From: Chlorogloeopsis fritschii
Lineage (GTDB): Bacteria; Cyanobacteriota; Cyanobacteriia; Cyanobacteriales; Nostocaceae
Length of the DNA stretch: 64,000 nucleotides
Strand: one strand, 5' to 3'
Assembly: GCF_043099315.1 (NCBI RefSeq)
Contig: NZ_CP170746.1
Position numbers and translations under genes: made by a program. Of the stretch, positions 24,536 through 33,123 are shown piece by piece; positions within the stretch are counted from its first letter, which is position 1, and each line of letters begins with the position of its first letter. The notes under the pieces were generated by a model, which made no database searches, had not been told where the DNA came from, and saw nothing but the letters and a program-made list of their open reading frames with translations.

Positions 24536-24898
24536 ATGTCAATTCAAGTTTACGGTATACCTAACTGCGGAACCTGCAAAAAAGCTTTCCAGTGGCTACA
24601 AGACAACGGTATTGATTATGAGTTTATTAATACCAAAGAAAAGCCGCCCAGTCGCCAGACAATCCAAAACTGGGTAAAATCTTTAGGTTCTCAGTCAATG
24701 CGAAACACCTCCGGACAATCTTACCGTGCCCTTGGTGATGAGAAGAAAACTTGGACTGATGAAGAGTGGATTGAGGCGTTTGCTAAAGATGCGATGCTTC
24801 TCAAACGTCCCCTTTTCGTTAAGGATGGTACGGCAGTAATGGTTGGCTTTAAAGATAAAGACGAAGCGATCCGAGAGAAATTCGGTTTGAAAGAATAA
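24536..24898 (+). CDS. Spx/ArsC-like thioredoxin-fold protein
   Basis: 120 residues. The N-terminus VYGIPNCGTCKKAFQWL has the CxxC of the ArsC/Spx/YffB family at about residues 11-14. FINTKEKPPSRQTI and LFVKDGTAVMVGF with LKRPLF correspond to the conserved arsenate-reductase-like core. YffB-like members are glutathione-dependent thiol reductases, while Spx acts on RNA polymerase; nothing here says arsenate is the substrate, and no ars operon is nearby. Start is the ATG at 24536. Short repeats (CCCTGTCCTCTATCCCC) lie directly upstream. Confidence 0.82.
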   Translation: MSIQVYGIPNCGTCKKAFQWLQDNGIDYEFINTKEKPPSRQTIQNWVKSLGSQSMRNTSGQSYRALGDEKKTWTDEEWIEAFAKDAMLLKRPLFVKDGTAVMVGFKDKDEAIREKFGLKE

Positions 24899-25012
24899 TT
24901 TGATAGAACAATTTGGTGAGAGCGATCGCATCACAAATCAAGAGTAATCTACCCATCACGAGCATAGTAGTTACGTATAATTACTATTTAGCTAGTGAAA
25001 GAATTGACAAAT

Positions 25013-25690
25013 ATGGAACCACTCAGCGATGCCAAGATAGTAGACTCATGGCAAAAGAACGCGTTAACGTGGATAAGCGCAGTGCGTGAGGAACAGATTG
25101 AGAGTCGTAATTTAGTCACAAACCAGGCAATAATTGATGCTATTTTGAGTCGCTCACCCAACTCTGTTCTCGACATTGGTTGCGGTGAAGGCTGGCTTGC
25201 CCGCGAACTTACTGCCAAAGGAATCCACGTGATGGGAGTAGATGTGATTCCCACCCTGATTGAACAAGCCCAAGCAGCTGGTGGTGGCGATTTTTTTGTG
25301 GCTTCTTATGAGGAGATTGCTGAAGGCAAGCTCAGAGCCTCTGTTGATGTCGCGGTTTGTAACTTTGCGCTGTTTGGCAAGGAACCAGTCGAAGGATTGT
25401 TTAGAGTTGTACCATCGTTACTGAAACCCCGTGGTTTATTTATTGTCCAGACTTTGCACCCAGTAGTAGCGTGTGGTGATTCCCCATACCAGGAGGGTTG
25501 GCGACAAGGCTCATGGGCTGGATTCAGTTCTAATTTCACCGATCCGGCTCCTTGGTATTTCCGAACTTTAGAAAATTGGATCGAGCTTTTTGTTGTTAGT
25601 GGATTTCGGCTGATGGAGATGCACGAGCCGATTCATCCCAAAACTCAACAGCCCGCCTCGGTGATATTTATCGCAGAAGTAGCTGGTTAA
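25013..25690 (+). CDS. Class I SAM-dependent methyltransferase
   Basis: 225 residues from the ATG at 25013 (a GTG at 24995 would add six). Motif I is VLDIGCGEGWLAREL (about residues 51-65), the acidic loop is VMGVDVIP, and motif post-I/III appears as PRGLFIVQTLHPV. This is a UbiE/Coq5-like Rossmann methyltransferase; the substrate cannot be inferred. There is no operon partner: the next gene starts about 170 bp downstream. No clear ribosome binding site for either start. Confidence 0.8.
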   Translation: MEPLSDAKIVDSWQKNALTWISAVREEQIESRNLVTNQAIIDAILSRSPNSVLDIGCGEGWLARELTAKGIHVMGVDVIPTLIEQAQAAGGGDFFVASYEEIAEGKLRASVDVAVCNFALFGKEPVEGLFRVVPSLLKPRGLFIVQTLHPVVACGDSPYQEGWRQGSWAGFSSNFTDPAPWYFRTLENWIELFVVSGFRLMEMHEPIHPKTQQPASVIFIAEVAG

Positions 25691-25860
25691 CTATGCGATC
25701 GCTACTTATGTACTGTATGGCAAAATATGCAGCAATTTCCTACATATTATTCCTAAAGAGCTTTTAACTGGAAAAAGTCGCTCTAATTGCTCAAAGGGGA
25801 TATTAGAAAAAAGTTTCTATATAATAACGATGACTTTTGCAAGGAGATAGAGTTACTCTC

Positions 25861-26103
25861 ATGAAATTAGATCGTATCACCAGCAATCCCAATCGTATGA
25901 ATGGACAACCCTGCATTCGTAATCTTCGCCTCACTGTTCGCCGACTAATTGAGTTACTTGCTACTTATCCTAATCGAGAAGAACTACACCAAGAGTTCCC
26001 AGAAATAGAAGATGAAGACATTCGCCAAGCTCTGATTTTTGCATCCTCCTACTTAGACGATCGGATCGTCGAACTACCTGCAAATTATGAAACTGTTGCT
26101 TGA
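25861..26103 (+). CDS. DUF433 protein, probable antitoxin
   Basis: 80 residues. DUF433 (VapB-like in context) with the family signature RITSNPNRMNGQPCIRN and the helix-turn-helix-like LIELLATYPNREELHQEFPEIEDEDIRQAL. The ATG at 25861 is chosen because AAGGAGATAG lies at 25840-25849; the TTG at 25837 would precede the ribosome binding site. It overlaps the next gene by 17 bp, as toxin-antitoxin pairs often do. DUF433 and DUF5615 neighbours are frequent in cyanobacteria, and the first is presumed to neutralise the second. Confidence 0.85.
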   Translation: MKLDRITSNPNRMNGQPCIRNLRLTVRRLIELLATYPNREELHQEFPEIEDEDIRQALIFASSYLDDRIVELPANYETVA

Positions 26104-26461
26104 TCAGGGATTACCACGCTCTACGGCAATACTACTACGTGAGTTAGGAATTGACACAATTCATATAGGTGAAATTGGGCTATCTGAAGCCGAAGATACA
26201 GAGATTATTAAAATGGCAAGAGAGGAAGGGCGTGTTGTTGTGACACTCGACGCAGACTTTCATACATTGTTAGCTCTTGATGAAGCAACTTTTCCCTCGG
26301 TTATTCGTATTCGTATTGAAAGGTTACGCGCCCCAGCATTGACTGAATTGCTGTTGAAAGTGATTGATGAATGTGAGGAAGAACTACAGCAGGGGGCGGC
26401 TGTGACGATCGAGCCAAGCCGAATTCGTATTCGTCGCTTACCGTTGTTGCCTGATGTTTAA
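26087..26461 (+). CDS. DUF5615 PIN-like protein, probable toxin
   Basis: 124 residues, Mut7-C/PIN-like fold. Acidic residues expected for a nuclease are present: LLLDQGLP (Asp 5), GLSEAEDTEI (about 45-54), VVVTLDADF (about 64-72). The start ATG at 26087 is inside the DUF433 frame, giving a 17-bp overlap and probable translational coupling. Predicted role: RNase toxin paired with the upstream DUF433 antitoxin. This is inferred from family neighbourhood; activity of this family is little tested. Confidence 0.83.
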   Translation: MKLLLDQGLPRSTAILLRELGIDTIHIGEIGLSEAEDTEIIKMAREEGRVVVTLDADFHTLLALDEATFPSVIRIRIERLRAPALTELLLKVIDECEEELQQGAAVTIEPSRIRIRRLPLLPDV

Positions 26462-26528
26462 AGTGCCTTCTGCCATCTGCCTCCTATTATGACAAGATGG
26501 GAAAAGTGTCTACCCTAATCATTGCCCG

Positions 26529-26936
26529 ATGTCTTCTCACAACCCATCTTTAGATGCCACACTGCAACAACTACGGCAAGTACGACAAGCGCTACTCAGT
26601 CTTCACAAAGCTTTGCTGGAGTCTGAACGTGTTGGTTATGAACAATTTTACGGACGCATTAAATCCAAAGGGGAATTTTTTCAACTAGTGGTTGGGCATG
26701 AATGGTTTGATTGGCTACATCCTATTTCTCAATTTATTGTTCAAATTGATGAAGTTATGAGTAGCAAAGAACCCGTGACGATCAACCAAGCCAATCAGCT
26801 ATTGGCAGAAGCACGAATGTTGCTCCAACCTTCAGAAGAAGGAACTACCATGCAAATACGTTACTATCAGGCAATCCAACGCGATCCTGATATTGCCTTT
26901 ATGCATTCAGAAGTATCAAAATTGCTTGCACGGTAA
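26529..26936 (+). CDS. Conserved hypothetical, all-helical 135-aa protein
   Basis: I recognise the layout as a conserved bacterial protein of unknown function: LRQVRQALLSLHKALLESER, then GEFFQLVVGHEWFDWLHPIS, then LLQPSEEGTTMQIRYYQAIQRDP. It is helical, soluble, with invariant-looking Glu/His/Trp positions (GHEWFDWL). No domain name can be given. Start is the ATG at 26529. The glgA gene begins about 195 bp downstream on the same strand, after its own leader, so co-transcription is uncertain. Confidence 0.7.
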   Translation: MSSHNPSLDATLQQLRQVRQALLSLHKALLESERVGYEQFYGRIKSKGEFFQLVVGHEWFDWLHPISQFIVQIDEVMSSKEPVTINQANQLLAEARMLLQPSEEGTTMQIRYYQAIQRDPDIAFMHSEVSKLLAR

Positions 26937-27130
26937 ATGATGATTAGCGATCGCACTTTTCCCTTCAAGCGATCGCAAAGTTTTTATTACACTTTTTATA
27001 TTCTATGGATTGCACCGTTTTAATTTATACATAATTCCTGTATCATCCCACCAGTCGCTTGTCAATGAGTACATCTTTCATATAATGAATGAGAATATAA
27101 AAATAAAGTTTTGTTAAGCGAGGAGTAGGG

Positions 27131-28609
27131 ATGTACATTGTACAGATTGCCTCGGAATGCGCTCCTGTGATTAAAGCTGGGGGTTTAGGGGATGTCGTTT
27201 ACGGGCTGAGTCGTGAGTTGGAGACGCGGGGGCATTGCGTCGAGATTATTCTGCCAAAGTATGATTGTATGCGCTACGACCATATTTGGGGGCTTCATGA
27301 TGCCTACTTAAATTTATGGGTGCCCTGGTATGGCGCTGCTATTCACTGTTCTGTTTACTGTGGTTGGGTACACGGACGAGTCTGTTTCTTCATTGAACCT
27401 CATTCTCAGGATAATTTCTTTAATCGGGGTTGCTATTACGGTTGTGATGATGACAATATGCGCTTTGCCTTCTTCAGTAAAGCCGCTTTAGAATTTTTGC
27501 TCAGAAGTAATAAGCGCCCTGATGTTATCCATTGCCATGACTGGCAGACTGGTTTAATACCACCCCTGCTGTTTGAAATTTATAAGTATCACGGCATGGA
27601 GTATCAACGAGTTTGCTACACCATTCACAACTTTAAACATCAAGGAATAGCTGGTGCTGATGCTCTGCGGGCGACAGGTTTAAACCAAGAAGCTTATTAT
27701 TTCCAATATGATAAGCTGCGCGACAACTTCAACCCCTTTGCTTTGAACTTAATGAAAGGGGGCATAGTTTACGCCAACGCTATCACCACAGTTTCACCCA
27801 ACCACGCTTGGGAAGCTCGTTACACGGATGTTGGTTGTGGTTTAGGTCATACCTTACATTTACATCAAGATAGATTCAGCGGGGTTCTCAACGGTATAGA
27901 TTATGATTTTTGGAATCCCGAAGTCGATCGCTATATTCCTTGTAAATACACCAAAGAAACCTTTGAAGATAAAGCCAAAAATAAAAAAGCTTTAAGAGAA
28001 AGACTGTTGTTACGCGATGTTGATAAACCAATTGTTGCTTACATCGGTCGTTTAGATAATCAAAAAGGCGTTCACCTTGTTCACCACGCAATTTATTACG
28101 CTCTAGATCGGGGAGCGCAATTCGTATTATTGGGTTCTGCCACAGAACCTGGTATCAATGCTCACTTCCAGCACGAAAAGCGCTTTTTGAACGATAACCC
28201 CGATGTACATTTAGAACTGGGCTTCAACGAAGAATTATCCCACCTGATTTATGCAGGGGCAGATATGATTGTGGTTCCAAGTAACTACGAGCCTTGTGGG
28301 TTAACCCAGATGATTGGTTTGAAGTATGGTACTGTACCGATTGCCCGGGGTGTGGGTGGGCTGGTAAATACCGTGTTTGATCGCGACTACGACGAGAATG
28401 TCCCCCCAGAAAAACGTAATGGTTACGTATTCTACGATACTGATTATCTTGCGATTGAATCAGCAATGGATAGAGCGATTGGCTTGTGGCACTACTATCC
28501 GGATGAGTTCCAAAAACTAGCTCTTCAAGGTATGGAATATGACTATTCATGGAATAATCCAGGGGAAGAATACGTAAAAATTTACGATTGGATACGACAC
28601 CACTGGTAA
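27131..28609 (+). CDS. glgA: Glycogen synthase
   Basis: 492 residues, GT5 family, GT-B fold. It transfers glucose from ADP-glucose to the growing alpha-1,4-glucan. The ADP-glucose loop is KAGGLGDVVYGL (residues 15-26), HCHDWQTGLIP and TIHNFKHQG follow in the N-domain, and the C-domain carries AYIGRLDNQKGV and VPSNYEPCGLTQMIGLKYGT (EX7E-type Glu). It resembles the second cyanobacterial isoform (GlgA2-like) by its Cys/Tyr-rich CYYGCDDDNMRFAFF region; isoform assignment is tentative. GGAG at 27121 precedes the ATG. A strong terminator made from a HIP1 inverted pair follows. Confidence 0.93.
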   Translation: MYIVQIASECAPVIKAGGLGDVVYGLSRELETRGHCVEIILPKYDCMRYDHIWGLHDAYLNLWVPWYGAAIHCSVYCGWVHGRVCFFIEPHSQDNFFNRGCYYGCDDDNMRFAFFSKAALEFLLRSNKRPDVIHCHDWQTGLIPPLLFEIYKYHGMEYQRVCYTIHNFKHQGIAGADALRATGLNQEAYYFQYDKLRDNFNPFALNLMKGGIVYANAITTVSPNHAWEARYTDVGCGLGHTLHLHQDRFSGVLNGIDYDFWNPEVDRYIPCKYTKETFEDKAKNKKALRERLLLRDVDKPIVAYIGRLDNQKGVHLVHHAIYYALDRGAQFVLLGSATEPGINAHFQHEKRFLNDNPDVHLELGFNEELSHLIYAGADMIVVPSNYEPCGLTQMIGLKYGTVPIARGVGGLVNTVFDRDYDENVPPEKRNGYVFYDTDYLAIESAMDRAIGLWHYYPDEFQKLALQGMEYDYSWNNPGEEYVKIYDWIRHHW

Positions 28610-28635
28610 GGGTGTGAACATCTAGTTTTGATTGC

Positions 28636-28673
28636 AAGCGATCGCCTCTCATTAAGATGGCGATCGCTTTTTT
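28636..28673. terminator. Terminator built from two HIP1 octamers
   Basis: AAGCGATCGCC-TCTCATTAAGAT-GGCGATCGCTT followed by TTTTT. An 11-bp stem composed of the genome's HIP1 sequence, placed 26 bp after glgA and between convergent genes. Confidence 0.85.
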
Positions 28674-28696
28674 GTTGTAACTACTAAATTGCTGTT

Positions 28697-29722
28697 CTAG
28701 AGATTCACAACTACTCCCTGATGAATCTTTTGATAAACCAATTCTCTAAACAAATTGGCTTTTTGATTTGAAATTGATGTATGTAGACTCCTGAGAGTCA
28801 TCCGCACCAAAAGATTCTTTTGATCGGGTTGGATACCCAAGCGTTGAATAGCCTGGGGTGGAAGTTGTTGATAGTGCGTTTCACTCAGTATATCTACTGA
28901 CTCCAAAAGTTCGGCGTCGTCACCCAATACCTCTACTATTTGTTCGCAGATATCTTCCAATTCCGTATCTAACTCAGTCACAATTGACATATCTCGACTA
29001 ATGCTAGGTTGATTGGAAACTTGGTGGTAAGATTCCAAATTTTTCATCTGCTCGGCAATCCGGGGATGGGTACTTCGCAGCAAGCGAATATCATCTATCC
29101 CTTTGACTAACATCACCAGACGATCTAATCCCCAACCAGACGCTAATCCGCTCTGAGGCGATCGCAACAAATGAGGATGAGCTTCCCCGCATTCTCCGAT
29201 TTCAATCCATTTGCCATCAACTAACACTTCAATTTCTAACCCATTGCGGGTATAGGGGTGCGAAGTTTCGTTGAGGCGGTAGGATATACCTGGCAGAACA
29301 GCGTAAATAATAGTTTCGATGAATGGAATTAAAGCTTCTCTACCTAGATGCTGATGTTCATTAATCAGCCAAACATCCATTTGGTGGGGTTCGCCCACAT
29401 GGCGTTTATCCACCACATCGCGACGATAGCAAATACCGGGGTGGAGGATGAGTTGTTCTCCCCTAAGGTGGGGAAGTAACTCTGGCATGATTACAGTGGT
29501 GTGAGTTCTGAGTAACCTATCGTCACTGAGGTAGCGAGTGTATTTCGGGGAACGTGACAAACTATCTGAAGGGAAATAAAGTTTGTCGAAATTGTTAGCA
29601 ACTGTAGTGATGGGCGAAGAACGCCAAATACTTGGTTCTGGATATCTAGACTTGTACAAAGCCTCAGCGATTTTGTAGACAATCAGATTAATAGCGTGAA
29701 TGCCATTAGCCGGGTTTGTCAA
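28697..29722 (-). CDS. Stand-alone PheRS-like protein: class II core plus FDX-ACB domain
   Basis: 341 residues from the TTG at 29722. Residues about 1-220 are the catalytic core of phenylalanyl-tRNA synthetase alpha chain: motif 2 in GICYRRDVVDKRHVGEPHQMD and motif 3 in SGWGLDRLVMLVKGIDDIR. Residues about 240-341 match the ferredoxin-fold anticodon-binding domain normally at the end of the beta chain (PSISRDMSIV...LVRMTLRSLH). That order is the mitochondrial monomeric PheRS layout, unlike the bacterial alpha2-beta2 enzyme; the coiled-coil arm of PheS is absent. It could charge tRNA, or ligate an amino acid in another pathway. The start is uncertain (see the leader entry); no ATG exists in frame. 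Confidence 0.8.
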   Translation of the reverse strand: MTNPANGIHAINLIVYKIAEALYKSRYPEPSIWRSSPITTVANNFDKLYFPSDSLSRSPKYTRYLSDDRLLRTHTTVIMPELLPHLRGEQLILHPGICYRRDVVDKRHVGEPHQMDVWLINEHQHLGREALIPFIETIIYAVLPGISYRLNETSHPYTRNGLEIEVLVDGKWIEIGECGEAHPHLLRSPQSGLASGWGLDRLVMLVKGIDDIRLLRSTHPRIAEQMKNLESYHQVSNQPSISRDMSIVTELDTELEDICEQIVEVLGDDAELLESVDILSETHYQQLPPQAIQRLGIQPDQKNLLVRMTLRSLHTSISNQKANLFRELVYQKIHQGVVVNL

Positions 29723-29751
29723 GTCAGGCTTGAGAAGTCCCGTTGGTTCAT
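29719..29751 (-). promoter_or_regulatory. Ten-codon frame overlapping the PheRS-like start
   Basis: An ATG at 29751 with AGAGAGG at good spacing opens MNQRDFSSLT and then a TGA at 29721-29719. That stop overlaps the TTG (29722) used for the PheRS-like frame. Either a leader peptide coupled to a TTG start, or a one-base frameshift that separates the true start from the gene. Confidence 0.45.
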
Positions 29752-29851
29752 TTTTTGCCTCTCTAAAATAAATGTAATATTAGTGTAACATCTGAGCTTG
29801 CATAACGGCATTACTTAGAAAATTTCCCCACCCTACAAAAATTGTTGAATT

Positions 29852-30829
29852 TTACTGGTAAACTTCCGGGTTAACGCAATAAGGCAACCGCTCTCCTTTT
29901 AACCCAGCAATTAAATTCTCAATCGCCATATCTGCCATTTTTTTCCGCGTCTGACGACTGGCGCTACCGATATGAGGAGTAATAATTAAGTTATCAAGAC
30001 TCAGTAAAGGACTATCGGTGGGAATAGGTTCTGGTTCTGTAACATCAATAGCGGCACCTGCAATTTGACCGTTGGATAAAGCTTGATATAAGGCATTTGG
30101 CTCTACAATTGTTCCCCGTGCTGTGTTAATTAAAATCGCAGATTGCTTCATCAGCGCAAATTGCGGTTCACTAAACAGATGGTGTGTATCTGCTGTTAGA
30201 GGAGTATGAATTGTCACAAAATCAGACTCTTGTAATAAACGTTCAAAACTAGCAAATTCCACACCCAAAGATTCTTCTAGCTCTGGCTCACATCTGTGCT
30301 TGCTGGTATAAATAATTCGCGTTTCAAAACCCTTAGCACGACGAGCTACTGCCTGTCCAATTCGCCCAAAACCAACAATCCCCAGAGTAGCACCTGTGAC
30401 ATTAGGCCCCAGTAACAAATCTGGTTCCCATGTTCGCCATTCTCCCCCACGCGTAAACCGATCTGCCTCTACCACTCGTCGTGCAGCTGCCATTAGTAAC
30501 GCCCAAGTTAAATCGGCTGTTGCATCTGTTAATACACCAGGAGTGTGACCGATTGGGATACGCCTTGCGGTAGCAGATAAAATATCAATATTGTCGTATC
30601 CCACTGCCATTTGACTGATAACCTTAATAGAAGTTGCGGCTTCTATCAGTTGCCGATCAATTTGATCGGTTAGCAAACACAATAACCCGTCTATTTCCTT
30701 TGTCTTTGCCAGCAAAACCTCGTAGGGAGGCGGTTGGCGTTCCATCCAAACTTCTACATCCGCAATTTCTTGTAATTGCTGTAATTCAGTAGGGAGACGG
30801 CGGGTAACAAAGACTTTGGCTTGGGACAT
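29852..30829 (-). CDS. D-isomer-specific 2-hydroxyacid dehydrogenase (glyoxylate/hydroxypyruvate reductase-like)
   Basis: 325 residues. NAD(P)H-dependent reduction of 2-oxoacids. The Rossmann motif is GATLGIVGFGRIGQAVARR (about 145-163); the catalytic set is Arg in INTARGTIVEPNAL, Glu in DVTEPEPIP and His in ITPHIGSAS. EVWMERQPPPYEVL near the N-terminus is usual in glyoxylate reductases. I use the ATG at 30829 (MSQAKVFVTRR), since the longer frame overlaps the divergent aroC start region and has no family likeness. It is divergent from aroC, with a 58-bp gap between the start codons. Confidence 0.88.
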   Translation of the reverse strand: MSQAKVFVTRRLPTELQQLQEIADVEVWMERQPPPYEVLLAKTKEIDGLLCLLTDQIDRQLIEAATSIKVISQMAVGYDNIDILSATARRIPIGHTPGVLTDATADLTWALLMAAARRVVEADRFTRGGEWRTWEPDLLLGPNVTGATLGIVGFGRIGQAVARRAKGFETRIIYTSKHRCEPELEESLGVEFASFERLLQESDFVTIHTPLTADTHHLFSEPQFALMKQSAILINTARGTIVEPNALYQALSNGQIAGAAIDVTEPEPIPTDSPLLSLDNLIITPHIGSASRQTRKKMADMAIENLIAGLKGERLPYCVNPEVYQ

Positions 30830-30887
30830 AATTTCAGGCACAAACACAAAAGTAATATTATTATCTAGACGATATCTCCTCAACATC

Positions 30888-31976
30888 ATGGGCAACACAT
30901 TTGGGCATCTTTTTCGCGTCACTACTTTTGGCGAATCCCACGGCGGTGGTGTGGGAGTTGTAATTGATGGTTGTCCTCCCCGACTAGAAATTTCGGCTGA
31001 GGAAATTCAAGTCGAACTCGATAGAAGGCGTCCGGGACAAAGTAAAATTACAACACCTCGCAAAGAAGAAGACAAATGCGAAATTCTCTCTGGGATATTT
31101 GAGGGGAAAACACTGGGGACACCGATCGCAATTTTAGTCAAGAATAAAGATACTCGCTCCCAAGATTATGATGAGATGGCGTTTAAGTATCGCCCTTCCC
31201 ATGCAGATGCAACTTACGATGCTAAGTATGGCATCCGTAACTGGCAAGGTGGCGGTAGATCGTCGGCGCGGGAGACTATAGGCAGAGTAGCAGCAGGAGC
31301 GATCGCTAAAAAAATTCTCCGGCAAGTTGCGGGTGTAGAAATTATCGGTTACGTCAAGCGCATTAAAGATTTAGAAGGGGTTATCGATCCTGATGGCGTG
31401 ACTTTAGAACAAGTTGAAAGCAATATTGTTCGCTGCCCTGATGCTGAATGTGCCGAACGAATGATTGAATTAATCGAGCAAATCCGGCGGGAAGGCAATT
31501 CTATTGGTGGTGTGGTTGAATGCGTAGCGCGAAATGTACCGAAAGGCTTGGGCGAGCCAGTGTTTGATAAGTTGGAAGCCGATATCGCCAAAGGTGTAAT
31601 GTCTTTGCCCGCTAGTAAAGGTTTTGAAATCGGTTCTGGTTTTGCTGGAACTTTACTAAGTGGATTTGAGCATAACGACGAATTTTATATTGATGAAAAT
31701 GGTGAAATTCGTACTCGTACCAACCGTTCCGGAGGTATTCAAGGCGGAATTTCCAACGGTGAAAATATCCTGATTCGTGTAGCATTTAAACCCACGGCAA
31801 CAATTAGAAAAGAGCAGAAGACAGTAACTAATGAAGGTGAAGAGACTGTTTTAGCAGGCAAAGGACGTCACGATCCTTGTGTACTATCGCGTGCAGTCCC
31901 AATGGTTGAGGCAATGGTGGCGTTGGTGCTATGCGATCATTTGTTAAGACATCACGGGCAGTGCCAGGTGTTGTAG
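30888..31976 (+). CDS. aroC: Chorismate synthase
   Basis: 362 residues. It converts 5-enolpyruvylshikimate-3-P to chorismate, using reduced FMN, at the end of the shikimate pathway. Signatures: MGNTFGHLFRVTTFGESHG at the N-terminus (conserved His), the middle GGRSSARETIGRVAAGAIAKK, and RVAFKPTATI with GRHDPCVLSRAVPMVEAM near the C-terminus (conserved His). The ATG at 30888 gives the canonical N-terminus; the frame upstream (to 30816) has no support. Length and motifs are complete. Confidence 0.96.
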   Translation: MGNTFGHLFRVTTFGESHGGGVGVVIDGCPPRLEISAEEIQVELDRRRPGQSKITTPRKEEDKCEILSGIFEGKTLGTPIAILVKNKDTRSQDYDEMAFKYRPSHADATYDAKYGIRNWQGGGRSSARETIGRVAAGAIAKKILRQVAGVEIIGYVKRIKDLEGVIDPDGVTLEQVESNIVRCPDAECAERMIELIEQIRREGNSIGGVVECVARNVPKGLGEPVFDKLEADIAKGVMSLPASKGFEIGSGFAGTLLSGFEHNDEFYIDENGEIRTRTNRSGGIQGGISNGENILIRVAFKPTATIRKEQKTVTNEGEETVLAGKGRHDPCVLSRAVPMVEAMVALVLCDHLLRHHGQCQVL

Positions 31977-32105
31977 AAATACGGAGTAGTTTAAAGATAA
32001 TTATTACTTTTGGAGAGTGGGTAATTTCCCCTCCTCTATTTTATTAAGTGTCGTTATAGTAGCAAATAGTACGTCTATAACAGTATTAATGCTGCTAATT
32101 TCGAC

Positions 32106-32765
32106 ATGGATAAAGAGTTTCAAAACCGTCTAAAAGACTTTACCAACTTAAAGTCCAAGTACCAAGCAACAAAACATGAAGATTCATCACCTTCTAGTCT
32201 TCTGTATCTTATTTTGCGAAAAGTAGACTTAGGAATTGAGTTAACAGACTTAGAGTTGGATTGGTTAACAGAACACAAGCTTTTTGAAACTGTAAAAGTC
32301 ATTAAACAAAAGCAGCAACATAAAGTAGAAGAACTTAGAAAACTAGAAAGTGAGTTTTCACATCTGAAAGTTCAGTATAAAGTACCTAAATCTTGGCAAG
32401 ATTTAAAAGATTATATTTCTTCTCCTCTTTATCCAATTCTTTGGAAGCATAATTCAGAAGTTGAATGGTTAAAAAATCATCAACTTACAGGTAGTTATCA
32501 ACCTAGTTATCAACCTTACACTTTAATGGGAGCAATTTATTATGACAAAGGTGAATATCCAAAAGGAGATAATTGGTTTGCAGAAGCAATCAAGCGTGGT
32601 GCTAGAAGCGAAGATATAGATGATGAAATTAAACGAGTAGTGAGGAGTACAAAAGATGAGAATAAACGACAAGATGCGGCGAGATATTTAATATCTAAAG
32701 ATTCACAACGGTATGCTTGGGCTAAGTCTTATCTGAAAAAATCAAAAGATAAGGATTGCATCTAA
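32106..32765 (+). CDS. Hypothetical 219-aa helical protein
   Basis: Not recognised. Charged and helical, no signal or membrane segment. The stretches SSPSSLLYLILRKVDLGIELTDLELDWLTEHKL and ISSPLYPILWKHNSEVEWLKNHQL (about residues 27-58 and 98-121) resemble each other, so an ancient internal duplication is likely. The C-terminal half (MGAIYYDKGEYPKGDNWFAEAIKRGA) looks like one TPR-like helix pair. Start ATG 32106. The SemiSWEET gene starts 33 bp after the stop on the same strand. Confidence 0.65.
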   Translation: MDKEFQNRLKDFTNLKSKYQATKHEDSSPSSLLYLILRKVDLGIELTDLELDWLTEHKLFETVKVIKQKQQHKVEELRKLESEFSHLKVQYKVPKSWQDLKDYISSPLYPILWKHNSEVEWLKNHQLTGSYQPSYQPYTLMGAIYYDKGEYPKGDNWFAEAIKRGARSEDIDDEIKRVVRSTKDENKRQDAARYLISKDSQRYAWAKSYLKKSKDKDCI

Positions 32766-32797
32766 AATTGCGGTTAATATTTCAAAGCTTATATCCA

Positions 32798-33052
32798 ATG
32801 GACTTTATTACTATTTTAGGATTAGTCGCTGCTACATTAACCACTTTTTCATTCTTGCCACAAATGATAAAAACATGGCAAACAAAATCCGCAAAAGATG
32901 TTTCCTATGCCATGTTGATTTCCTTTAATATAGGTGTATTTTTATGGTTATTATATGGATTTTATCTATCAGCTTTGCCGATTATTCTCGCTAATGGAAC
33001 TACATTATTTTTCAACATCATAATTTTATACCTTAAAATTAAATATAGATAA
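32798..33052 (+). CDS. SemiSWEET-type sugar transporter
   Basis: 84 residues with three membrane helices (about 2-22, 37-57, 60-80), the size of bacterial SemiSWEETs that work as dimers. The PQ-loop motif FLPQMIKTWQTKSAKDVS is diagnostic, followed by the conserved Trp/Asn positions in NIGVFLWLLYGF and ILANGTTLFFNI. They move sugars passively through the membrane; the substrate is unknown. I take the ATG at 32798 since MDFITILGLVAATLTT starts helix 1; the frame upstream to 32756 is unsupported. Confidence 0.88.
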   Translation: MDFITILGLVAATLTTFSFLPQMIKTWQTKSAKDVSYAMLISFNIGVFLWLLYGFYLSALPIILANGTTLFFNIIILYLKIKYR

Positions 33053-33123
33053 ACAAACTAGAGACTAGATTACTTTCTATCCTTAGTCCCTAGCCCCTAA
33101 TCCCTAGCCCCTATTTTTCATCT

